A stretch of DNA of 64,000 bases, from the NCBI RefSeq assembly GCF_002858765.1, contig NZ_PJRP01000011.1, forward strand, positions 62,001-126,000, read 5' to 3'. Positions within the stretch are counted from its first letter, which is position 1. Each line of letters starts with the position of its first letter. Origin of the DNA: Cupriavidus pauculus (GTDB taxonomy: Bacteria; Pseudomonadota; Gammaproteobacteria; Burkholderiales; Burkholderiaceae). Of the stretch, positions 25,037 to 32,043 are shown one piece after another. The position numbers were made by a program, and so were the translations under genes. The notes under the pieces were generated by a model. The model made no database searches. It saw nothing but the letters and a program-made list of their open reading frames with translations, and had not been told where the DNA came from.

Positions 25037-25804
25037 ATGAAAGACCAACTCGACAGCGAAACCCGCGGATTCACGAGCCTGCGCAGGCCGGACAACCTGC
25101 CGGACGAGATCGCGCACCAGATTCGCCAACGGATCCTGAACGGCACGCTGACGCATGGGCAGCGCCTGCCGACGGAACACGAACTGGCCACGGCGTTCGA
25201 GGTGAGCCGCAATGTCGTGCGCGAAGCCATTGCTCGGCTGAAGCTGTCGGGCTACGTGGAGACCCGGCGCGGTACGGGCTCGTTCGTCGCGCATGGTATC
25301 GGGCAGCGCAACTTTGAGATCGTCACCGACGAGCTGATGGAGAAGGACGCGCTTGAGCACGTGTTCCAGTTGCGGGTCGAGATCGAATCCGGAGCGGCGG
25401 CGCTGGCGGCACGGTTTCGCACGGCCGAGCAGCTCGAAGTGCTGCGGATGGCTCTGGTGAAGGTGGATGCGGCGGGTGGTGACTGGGAGAAGGGCGCGGA
25501 CACCGCACTCGACTTCCACCTCGCGGTGGGTAATGCGACCAACAATCCGTATTTTGTCCGACTGATGGCGCACCTGAGCCACGTGTTGCACGACTCTGTG
25601 CGCACGTTGCGAGCAACCTCGACCGGAACCTCGCGTATTTCGGAGATCGAGAAGGAACATCACGCGATATTCGATGCCATCGCCGCAGGCGATGCTGAGA
25701 AGGCACGCGCGGCAATGCGGTTGCACCTAACCAACGGCATTGAAAGACATAGGGCCCGAGGGCCAGAGAGAAATCATGACCACGACACGCATACTCGAAG
25801 GTGA
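25037..25804 (+). CDS. GntR-family (FadR subfamily) transcriptional regulator
   Basis: A 255-residue regulator. The start at 25037 has ACGGAG 6 bases upstream; an ATG at 25022 is possible but lacks such a site. The N-terminal winged helix is LPDEIAHQIRQRILNGTLTHGQRLPTEHELATAFEVSRNVVREAIARLKLSGYVETRRGTGSFV. The C-terminal FCD domain (about residues 100-235) has the metal/ligand residues in LDFHLAVGNATNNPYF and EHHAIFDAI. Its last 29 bases overlap the enoyl-CoA hydratase start region, so the two are cotranscribed. Probably represses this group until the acid or its CoA ester is present. Confidence 0.92.
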   Translation: MKDQLDSETRGFTSLRRPDNLPDEIAHQIRQRILNGTLTHGQRLPTEHELATAFEVSRNVVREAIARLKLSGYVETRRGTGSFVAHGIGQRNFEIVTDELMEKDALEHVFQLRVEIESGAAALAARFRTAEQLEVLRMALVKVDAAGGDWEKGADTALDFHLAVGNATNNPYFVRLMAHLSHVLHDSVRTLRATSTGTSRISEIEKEHHAIFDAIAAGDAEKARAAMRLHLTNGIERHRARGPERNHDHDTHTRR

Positions 25805-26600
25805 AATTACCGATACCCTGCTCGTAGAAAAGCGGGGCAACACAGGCTGGATTACCTTTAACGATCCAGGTCGCCACAATGCCATTTCGTTCGACATGTG
25901 GGCGGCACTTCCAAAAGCCCTTGCCGCGTTCGAGCAGGACGACGAGATTCGATCGGTTGTGCTCACTGGCGCCGGAGAGCGCGCTTTTGTGAGCGGGGCC
26001 AATATCTCCCAGTTTGACAACCTGCGCTCCGGCGACGAAGCGGTCGTGGCCTACGAACAAGTGGCCGAGACGGCCCAACTGGCGCTCTATGACTACGCCA
26101 AGCCAACTCTCGCCAGGATCAAGGGCTACTGCATCGGTGGCGGCCTCAACATCGCACTGTGCTGCGATATCCGGATTGCGTCGGCCGACAGCACTTTTGC
26201 GATTCCGGCCGGCAAGCTCGGGCTGGGCTACCGGCTCACCGCCATCCGCAATCTAGTCAGTACCGTGGGCGCAGCCAATGCGCTCGAGATCTTTCTGACG
26301 GCCAATCGCTATGCGGCTTCCGATGCTAAGGCGCTTGGGCTGATTCATTACGTGACCGATCAAGCGGATGCTGCCGGCCTCGACGCCGCGCTCCAGATCC
26401 GTCTCGACCAGATCGCCGCCAACGCGCCCCTGACGCTGCGCGCCGGAAAACGCATGATTCGCCAGCTGCAGCAACTCGGACCGCAGGTCGATATCGCGGG
26501 CATGCAGCAGCTCGTCATGCAGTGCTTCGCCAGTAATGATTATCGCGAAGGCAAGAAAGCTTTCGCGGAGAAGCGTAGCCCGGCCTTCACAGGCAAGTAG
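25776..26600 (+). CDS. Enoyl-CoA hydratase/isomerase family protein
   Basis: A 274-residue crotonase-fold enzyme; the ATG at 25776 (MTTTRILEGEITDT) follows CAGAGAGAAATC. Landmarks are WITFNDPGRHNAISFDMW, the oxyanion-hole segment GERAFVSGANISQFDNL near residue 70, and YCIGGGLNIALCCDIRIASADSTFAIPAGKLGLGYRLTAI near residue 115. It hydrates a 2-enoyl-CoA or carries out a related isomerisation or ring opening. Usual catalytic glutamates are not clearly placed (the second region reads IPAGKLGLGY), so the exact reaction is uncertain. It lies between the GntR regulator and a Bug protein. Confidence 0.9.
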   Translation: MTTTRILEGEITDTLLVEKRGNTGWITFNDPGRHNAISFDMWAALPKALAAFEQDDEIRSVVLTGAGERAFVSGANISQFDNLRSGDEAVVAYEQVAETAQLALYDYAKPTLARIKGYCIGGGLNIALCCDIRIASADSTFAIPAGKLGLGYRLTAIRNLVSTVGAANALEIFLTANRYAASDAKALGLIHYVTDQADAAGLDAALQIRLDQIAANAPLTLRAGKRMIRQLQQLGPQVDIAGMQQLVMQCFASNDYREGKKAFAEKRSPAFTGK

Positions 26601-26678
26601 GCATACCTTCGCAATTCCAGCATTCCGGTAAAACGCCATGCAATGACGTGGCGTCATAAAAAGATTCAGGAGACAAGT

Positions 26679-27656
26679 ATGAACAAGAAGCGAATGCTCG
26701 TCGCGATGACGGCGGTCGCGGGCCTGGCCCTCATGGGGCAGGCGCTCGCGCAGTACCCCCAGCAACCCATTCGGATCGTAGTGGGTTACGCAGCGGGAGG
26801 AACCACCGACATTCTGGCCCGGTCACTGGCCGAGCAACTGGCCGGTGAACTGAAGCAGCCAGTGATCGTCGACAACAAGCCCGGTGCCGCTGGCAACTCT
26901 GCGGCCGCCTATGTGCAGCAGTCTTCCCCCGATGGCTACACGCTCTTTATGGCGACGGTGTCGAGTCACGGCATCAATCCCGCGCTCTATAAAAAGGCGC
27001 TCGGTTACGACCCGGTCAATGGATTTGCGCCGGTCAGTATGGTGGCCTCCATTCCGCTGGTGCTGATTACGAATGCGAACCTTCCGGCGAAGACCGTGCC
27101 GGATCTGGTGGCGCTTGCGAAGCAGAAGGCCGGAGAACTGAACTACGCATCCAGCGGTAACGGATCCCCCGTGCATTTGGCCGGCGCCATGTTCGCGCAG
27201 AATGCCAACGTGAAGTTGGTCCATGTGCCCTATCGCGGTGGGGCGCTGGCCAATACGTCGGTGATCGCCGGGGAGACCCAACTCAGCTTCGCCACGCTGC
27301 CCGGCGCGTTGCAGCAGGTGAAGGCTGGCCGGCTGCACGCCATGGCGGTGACCACTAAAGAGCGCTCCGCTCAATTGCCTGGTGTCCCCGCCATGCGTGA
27401 AGTGCAGGGTTTCGGCGGCTTCGAGATCAATACCTGGAATGCGCTTCTGGCACCTAAGGGTACTCCCCAGCCGGTGATCGACACGCTGAACAAGGCCGTA
27501 ACCCGGGCGCTGGCGTCACCGAAGCTGCTCCAGCGGTTTAATGGCGAAGGTGCGACGCCAACTGGAAGCACCCCCGCGGAACTCAGTCGGTTCATCAACG
27601 CCGAACTGAACAAATGGGCAGGTGTCGTGAAGGACCTGAACGTCAAAGTCGATTGA
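26679..27656 (+). CDS. Bug/TctC-family periplasmic solute-binding protein
   Basis: Third Bug protein of the window, 325 residues from the ATG at 26679 (CAGGAGACAAGT upstream). Signal peptide MNKKRMLVAMTAVAGLALMGQALA, then YPQQPIRIVVGYAAGGTTDI, DGYTLFMATVS, LVHVPYRGGALANT and LPGVPAMREVQGFGGFE. It probably delivers the acid handled by the CoA-transferase and hydratase upstream. No TctA/TctB genes accompany it. Confidence 0.93.
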   Translation: MNKKRMLVAMTAVAGLALMGQALAQYPQQPIRIVVGYAAGGTTDILARSLAEQLAGELKQPVIVDNKPGAAGNSAAAYVQQSSPDGYTLFMATVSSHGINPALYKKALGYDPVNGFAPVSMVASIPLVLITNANLPAKTVPDLVALAKQKAGELNYASSGNGSPVHLAGAMFAQNANVKLVHVPYRGGALANTSVIAGETQLSFATLPGALQQVKAGRLHAMAVTTKERSAQLPGVPAMREVQGFGGFEINTWNALLAPKGTPQPVIDTLNKAVTRALASPKLLQRFNGEGATPTGSTPAELSRFINAELNKWAGVVKDLNVKVD

Positions 27657-27679
27657 CGAAACATTTACCCGGCTGATGC

Positions 27680-27698
27680 GTCCTGCCCGAGGCAGGAC
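27680..27698 (+). terminator. Hairpin after the third Bug gene
   Basis: An 8-bp perfect stem GTCCTGCC / GGCAGGAC with a CGA loop, 24 bases after the Bug stop. No T tract follows, so it may be an attenuating or RNA-stabilising hairpin between the Bug and MmgE/PrpD genes rather than a full terminator. Confidence 0.4.
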
Positions 27699-27744
27699 AA
27701 TCGGCACGGGTAGCCATTCCGCTAACTCATTCTGTTCTGATTCC

Positions 27745-29214
27745 ATGAGCCAATTTGATCGTCGCAGCTTTCTGAAGGCAGGTGCCGTCGTATCAGTCGC
27801 AACCGCCACGTCCGCACTCTCCACAGTTGCCACGGCGACGGAAGAAGGGGTTGCCGCCACCTCCAAGGCGGCAACCGGCGTTACCAAGACGCTGGCGCGA
27901 TATCTTGTCGCTGCGCGTTACGAAGACCTACCCGCCAATGTGCGAAAAGAAGGTACGCGCACCCTGCTGAACTGGGTCGGCGTCGCGGTCGGCGGCTCTC
28001 ATCACGAAACTGTCGACCGCGCTGTTGCTGCCCTGAAGCCCTTCTCTGGCCCGCGCCAGGCGGGCCTGCTGGGGCGAACGGAGCGGTTCGATATCATGAA
28101 CGCGGCGTTCATCAATGGTGTCAGCAGCCATATCTTCGACTTCGACGACACTCACCTTAAGACAATCATCCACCCTGCTGGACCGGTTGTATCGGCCATC
28201 CTCGCGCTTTCCGAGTATCGCCCGATCTCGGGCAAGGATTTCCTGAACGCGCTGGTGCTTGGCGTGGAAACTGAATGTCGTATTGGCAATGCCGTCTATC
28301 CGAACCACTACGATGTCGGCTGGCACATTACCGGCACAGCAGGCGTTTTTGGTGCTGCAGCCGCAGCCGGGAAGATCCTTGGTTTGAGTGAACAGCAGAT
28401 GGTGTGGGCGTTGGGTTTGGCCGCGTCGCAGCCAGTGGGGCTGAGAGAGTCTTTCGGCTCGATGAACAAGAGCTTCAACCCAGGTCGCGCCGCCAGCAAT
28501 GGTCTTTTCGCGGCGATCCTGGCGTCCAAGGACTACACCAGCTCCGAGGGCATGATCGAGGCCAAACGCGGATGGGCCAACGCGATCAGCACCAAGCAGG
28601 ACTACCGGGAGATCACGGAGGGTTTGGGTCAACGGTACGAAGCTGCGCTCAATACCTACAAGCCGTTCGCGTGTGGAATCGTTATTCATCCGGCTATTGA
28701 CGCGGCAATTCAGCTTCGCAATGAGAACCACTTAACCGCCGACCAGATCGAAAGTATCAATCTGAAGGTTCATCCGTTGGTGATTGAGCTGACCGGCAAG
28801 AAGACGCCGCAGATCGGTCTGGAGGGAAAGTTCAGCGTCTACCACTCTGTTGCTGTAGCTATCATCGAAGGCGCAGCCGGTGAAAGGCAATACAGCGACC
28901 GCGCCGTGCGCGATTCGAATGTGATTGCGTTGCGAGACCGTGTCGTCGCCACCATTGATCCCGCGATCAAGCCGGAGCAGGTTGACATGACGATCACGTT
29001 GAAGGACGGCCGCAAGTTGCAGAAGTACATCCAGCACGCGATTGGCAGCCTTGAGGTCCCGATGAGCGATAAGCAACTGGAAGCGAAATTCCTCAGTCTC
29101 GCCGATGGCGTAATTCCCGCGGCGCAGGCGCGAAAGTTGCTCGAAACTTGCTGGGGCGTTGAACGGTTGGGGAGTGCGGCAGCCATTGCGAAGGCCGGCG
29201 TGAAGAAGTTCTAA
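27745..29214 (+). CDS. MmgE/PrpD-family protein with a Tat signal
   Basis: A 489-residue MmgE/PrpD homologue. The start at 27745 gives a twin-arginine leader (FDRRSFLKAGAVVSVATATSALSTVATA), which is unusual because most members, including the one at 9879-11288, are cytoplasmic. The core carries SSHIFDFDDTHLKTIIHPAGPVVSAILALSEY near residue 125 and WHITGTAGVFGAAAAAGKILGLSEQQMVWALG near residue 180, then LEGKFSVYHSVAVAIIEGAAG. It ends the CoA-transferase/GntR/hydratase/Bug group. A periplasmic dehydratase or isomerase acting before uptake is possible, but no activity is known. Confidence 0.88.
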   Translation: MSQFDRRSFLKAGAVVSVATATSALSTVATATEEGVAATSKAATGVTKTLARYLVAARYEDLPANVRKEGTRTLLNWVGVAVGGSHHETVDRAVAALKPFSGPRQAGLLGRTERFDIMNAAFINGVSSHIFDFDDTHLKTIIHPAGPVVSAILALSEYRPISGKDFLNALVLGVETECRIGNAVYPNHYDVGWHITGTAGVFGAAAAAGKILGLSEQQMVWALGLAASQPVGLRESFGSMNKSFNPGRAASNGLFAAILASKDYTSSEGMIEAKRGWANAISTKQDYREITEGLGQRYEAALNTYKPFACGIVIHPAIDAAIQLRNENHLTADQIESINLKVHPLVIELTGKKTPQIGLEGKFSVYHSVAVAIIEGAAGERQYSDRAVRDSNVIALRDRVVATIDPAIKPEQVDMTITLKDGRKLQKYIQHAIGSLEVPMSDKQLEAKFLSLADGVIPAAQARKLLETCWGVERLGSAAAIAKAGVKKF

Positions 29215-29233
29215 CCCCGCGGCCTGTACAAGA

Positions 29234-29250
29234 GCCGCCGGTACGGCGGC
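29234..29250 (+). terminator. GC-rich hairpin after the Tat MmgE/PrpD gene
   Basis: Perfect 7-bp stem GCCGCCG / CGGCGGC with a 3-base loop, 20 bases after the stop, followed by GTTGTC. A weak terminator candidate closing the second catabolic group. Confidence 0.45.
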
Positions 29251-29861
29251 GTTGTCTATCCTCCCGAGGCGCCTCCATGCCCCCTTGTGCTCGCGAGCGC
29301 TCCGGGGGGCGAAAGGGCCATCGGCGTGGAGCCCCGCTGGGCCGACTTGGCATCGGCTGCCGAAAGTCGTGCCCATGGTCCGGATGTTTGGTCAGGCACG
29401 ATGAGCATCGCCCCACTGTGCCTGGCGGCACGGCGTTCGGCTACAACTATTTGTCGGTGAGCAATGCCTCGCACGGTAGAGCACTCCAGCCATTCCTATT
29501 CAGCTTTCCAGAAGAAATCGACAAGTATGTATTCTTTGAGCACGATGGCGAAGAATTCTCGAAGGCAGATTGGAATGGCAGATCCGAGAGACGTTTGCGG
29601 GGCGTCCTCAGTATTTAGCCTCGTTCGGCTTCCCGGTTCAAAGGTTCACACTCATCACGGGTGATGTCTGGCTGAACGAAAAGAACGGGTAAGTAAGATC
29701 TTCGGTGTCGGCAGTTTCGCCAGTCCAATGCGTCTTGTTCGGCTGCCGTCGTCTGTAAGCGTCCCCGCTCGCGCCACCTTCGCCGCGCCCCATAGCGGCC
29801 CACGAGCAAGTCGACGAAGTGTTCATGTGATGTAATCGTAACGCGTCGGCTGCTTTTCGAT
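29251..29861 (+). other. Intergenic stretch, no gene supported
   Basis: About 600 bases. Several short open frames exist on both strands, but none has a convincing start, composition or recognisable similarity. The stretch separates the catabolic genes from the accessory patch and may contain old insertion debris. Confidence 0.4.
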
Positions 29862-29996
29862 GGCTACATGCATCCCTACAATCTTCCCTACATTAATCTG
29901 TACAGCTCTTTCGCTAAAAGCTAGGCAGGATAAGGATTTTCGGTTATTTACGACCCTACATGGAACCCTACACAAGACCCTACATTTATCCCTCCA
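29862..29996 (+). repeat. Two four-copy arrays of CCCTACA-type repeats with exact 12-bp phase
   Basis: Array A has repeats starting at 29862 (GGCTACA), 29874 (CCCTACA), 29886 (CCCTACA) and 29898 (CTGTACA). Array B starts at 29954, 29966 and 29978 (all CCCTACA) and 29990 (CCCTCCA). Every step within an array is exactly 12 bases; the arrays are separated by about 50 AT-richer bases. This is the layout of iterons or of recombinase arm-type sites. No replication protein or integrase gene is visible in the window, so the role is open. Confidence 0.75.
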
Positions 29997-30028
29997 ACTA
30001 GGCGTTTTTGGGGCTGCTGCATCTGGAA

Positions 30029-30223
30029 ATGAACCCTTGGTCCATGGGCTCTGAGAAATCCGTTATCAAGCACGAAAAGACGATGCTTGCGCTTGAGATG
30101 GTGGCGTCGCTCCGCCCACTCACTCGTGCGGAATTCGCGCAGATCGTCGGTGAGAGCGACGCGACGACCAGGCGCATAATCCTGTCGGGAGAAAGCGCTG
30201 TCGCGGGCGAAATCGCTTCATAG
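30029..30223 (+). CDS. Short HTH-like open frame, possibly a truncated regulator
   Basis: A 64-residue frame starting MNPWSMGSEKSVIKHEKTM. The stretch LEMVASLRPLTRAEFAQIVGESDATTRRII has the spacing of a helix-turn-helix, but then the frame runs into the region antisense to the HNH fragment and stops, so only the front of a gene may remain. It begins 33 bases after the 12-bp repeat arrays. No good ribosome-binding site. Could also be chance. Confidence 0.3.
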   Translation: MNPWSMGSEKSVIKHEKTMLALEMVASLRPLTRAEFAQIVGESDATTRRIILSGESAVAGEIAS

Positions 30224-30606
30224 GGATGGGCAACGAGATGGGCTTCGAGCTTTTCAATTCGAGCCTGTGCCTTATCGGGAAAGCTAGCACGCAAGAAATC
30301 CCGCCAGGCGCGGTCACCGCGCGAGTCGTTGCAGGTTTGGCAGGCGGGAACCGTGTTGCCGGCAACCAATTCGCCGAATTGGGTGACCGGGATCAGGTGG
30401 TCGGGAACGACACCCCTGTTCGAATCCGACGCCGCACTGCCACAGTAGACGCCACAATGCCCGAATTCGGCCTTGATGCGCGCCCATTCCCCTGAGGGCG
30501 TCGTCTGGCGGGGCGCAACGATTTCGCGAAGGCCACGCGCAACGTTGTATTGCAGGCGGGGGAAGTGTGAAAGATCTTTGGAACAAAGTGTGGCCGGCGC
30601 TAGCCA
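30180..30606 (-). pseudogene. HNH endonuclease fragment without a start codon
   Basis: The minus strand from 30606 downward encodes an HNH nuclease core: HCGVYCG, then VVPDHLIPVTQFG and GNTVPACQTCNDSRGDRAWRDFL, containing the His of DHL, the Asn of GNT and zinc-type Cys pairs. An in-frame TGA at 30609-30607 closes the frame upstream, and no ATG, GTG or TTG precedes the core (the first possible start, TTG at 30369, would remove the catalytic His). The frame continues past the homologous part to 29998 with no resemblance. It is therefore judged a 5'-truncated remnant, probably of a phage or mobile element. Confidence 0.7.
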
Positions 30607-30721
30607 TCATCGCTTGCCTGCGCGAACTACTTGCGTCGACGTTACTGGTCGGCACTATTGGCAGCGGCAGAGGGTTTCCCTGAACGGGCGCCGCGTATTG
30701 GCTCCTAGGTAGGTTGTCAAA

Positions 30722-30997
30722 TTACGATTCGGCCTGTTCGGCCGTCAGATCGATCTCGGCGCCGATCTCGCGCATACGGTCCAGCACGCGCTTCAGTTCC
30801 TCATCTGAGAGCGCAAGACGCGCCGCGCCGAAGAACAGCATCTGCGGGGCCATCTCGCGCGGCTGGGCGCCGCCGGTGTACTTGCGCCATTGCTGGCCGC
30901 CAGCCACGCCGAAGAGCTCCGCCATTTCCTCGCCGGTACGGTCCAGTTCGGATTTCAGGCGATGAAGATCGGAGGGGGAAGGGGATGTGTAGCGCAT
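30722..30997 (-). CDS. Small phage-type XRE-like DNA-binding protein
   Basis: A 91-residue protein starting MRYTSPSPSDLHRLKSELDRTGEEMAELFGVAGGQQWRKYTGG. The TGEEMAELFGVAGGQQWRKY stretch fits a lambda-repressor-like helix-turn-helix, and the rest is helical (LSDEELKRVLDRMREIGAEIDLT). Similar small regulators occur in prophages and integrative elements of Burkholderiales. The start at 30997 was preferred to the longer frame (31087), whose extra residues are low complexity. It faces the repeat cluster at 31125-31187, a candidate control region. No partner phage genes are present. Confidence 0.65.
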   Translation of the reverse strand: MRYTSPSPSDLHRLKSELDRTGEEMAELFGVAGGQQWRKYTGGAQPREMAPQMLFFGAARLALSDEELKRVLDRMREIGAEIDLTAEQAES

Positions 30998-31124
30998 AGA
31001 AAGAACCCGCCTCGCGGCGGGCCTTGGGTCAGTTAAATAACGGCTTGGACCGAAGCAAATGCCACGGCCGCTATCACCGTGGCTCAAGAATTTCTGCGAT
31101 GGGCAGGGACGTTCGTTGAAGGGA

Positions 31125-31187
31125 GTGGCGCGATTGTGGCGCGATTCCCCAATCGCGCCACAAATCTAATGAAATTGTGGCGCGATT
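31125..31187. repeat. Cluster of four GTGGCGCGATT repeats including a perfect hairpin
   Basis: Direct copies of the 11-mer at 31125-31135, 31136-31146 (head-to-tail) and 31177-31187, and an inverted copy at 31151-31161. The second and third copies form a perfect inverted repeat with 13-bp arms (31134-31146 and 31151-31163) and a CCCC loop. It lies about 130 bases upstream of the XRE-like gene, between it and the hipB operator region. Could be regulator binding sites or a replication/transfer element. Confidence 0.75.
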
Positions 31188-31304
31188 CGGAAATAAGTGC
31201 CGTATAGAACACAAACTCTCAGCAACTTACAGCGAATGTATTGCCGCCGTGTACCACCGGCTTGCCCGTGCCGCCTCGCTCGATGTTTTGGCTCACCGCA
31301 CGAT

Positions 31305-31479
31305 AAAACTCTGTGACCGCACATTTTCATCACCCACGGCACCTGATTACGCGCAAAAATTCGCCAATCGCACAGTTTTCCGGGTCGATAGGGCGGATTT
31401 ACCAAAAAACTCGCTGATCGCATAGTTTCTACAGCCAACGCACCTGATCTGTACAATACTTTGCGTTCGCACAGTAAAG
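31305..31479 (+). promoter_or_regulatory. Four dyad operators at about 50-bp spacing upstream of hipB
   Basis: Degenerate repeats of about 50 bp each contain a dyad of the form AAAACT...TCGCA.AGTTTT: 31305-31327, 31356-31379, 31406-31428 and a weaker one at 31459-31479. The common core CGCAYAG starts near 31318, 31369, 31419 and 31468, steps of 51, 50 and 49. A -10-like TACAAT lies at 31452-31457, just before the last dyad. Likely binding sites for HipB, which autorepresses hipBA in other bacteria; this is inferred from position. Confidence 0.6.
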
Positions 31480-31506
31480 CCATCGTTCTGAACGGCAGGA
31501 ATTCGT

Positions 31507-32043
31507 ATGCGCTACACGATCAAGAAGGCCTCCGATATTGGAGGCGTCATTCGAGCGGCTCGCAAGGGGCAGTGCCTTCGTCAGGATGACGCTGCCGGCA
31601 GCGTTGGCGTGAGTCTGTCATTCATTAACAAGGCTGAGGGCGGCGCGGAATCCGTCCAATGGGGAAAGCTCTTCCAGATATTGGAGGGGCTGGGCGTGAC
31701 AGTGACGTTTGACATCCCTGACGCGAGCGAAGAACTGTTAAGGATTCAGTCCCAAAACGCGCTGCATCGAGCTGCGGCGCGCGACTTCCGAACTGCGGAG
31801 CGTTTGATCGCGAGCGAGCCCGGGAAGAAGGCCGCAAGTACCACGACGTCCTCGAAAGGTTCTGCCGACAAGGCGTCCACCGCGAAAGCGGCATTGGTTC
31901 TTCACGCTGCTGAGCGCCTCCTGGCAACCCAGCCCCCAAAAAATTCGCGCGCGGGGATGACGCTCAAGCGTGCACAACAGCTTCTGCAAAGTCACGAAGG
32001 ACCTGATCATAAGAAGCGTCTCAAGAAAGCGACCGACAAATGA
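31507..32043 (+). CDS. hipB: HipB-like XRE antitoxin with a C-terminal extension
   Basis: A 178-residue protein. The first 75 residues are a Y4mF/HipB-type helix-turn-helix (IGGVIRAARKGQCLRQDDAAGSVGVSLSFINKAEGG...QWGKLFQILEGLGVTVTFDIP). The remainder is a basic, Ala/Ser-rich tail, longer than usual, with a loosely repeated helix: RTAERLIAS, HAAERLLAT, KRAQQLLQS. AGGA stands before the ATG. The stop overlaps the hipA start by 4 bases. It should bind and repress its own promoter and hold HipA inactive. Since hipA is frameshifted, it may now be an orphan repressor. Confidence 0.87.
   Translation: MRYTIKKASDIGGVIRAARKGQCLRQDDAAGSVGVSLSFINKAEGGAESVQWGKLFQILEGLGVTVTFDIPDASEELLRIQSQNALHRAAARDFRTAERLIASEPGKKAASTTTSSKGSADKASTAKAALVLHAAERLLATQPPKNSRAGMTLKRAQQLLQSHEGPDHKKRLKKATDK

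Noticed and set aside
29862..29996. CCCTACA repeats considered as a CRISPR array
   Set aside because: Repeats are only about 7 bases with 5-base gaps; CRISPR repeats are over 20 bases with unique spacers of about 30. No cas genes.
30567..30683. A 38-codon GTG frame (VKDLWNKVWPALAIIACLRELLAS) with a purine-rich site upstream
   Set aside because: It has one hydrophobic stretch but overlaps the HNH fragment antisense and is too short to support alone.
31305..31479. The 50-bp periodic repeats considered as a CRISPR array
   Set aside because: The units are degenerate throughout, contain no constant long repeat, and fit operator dyads better.
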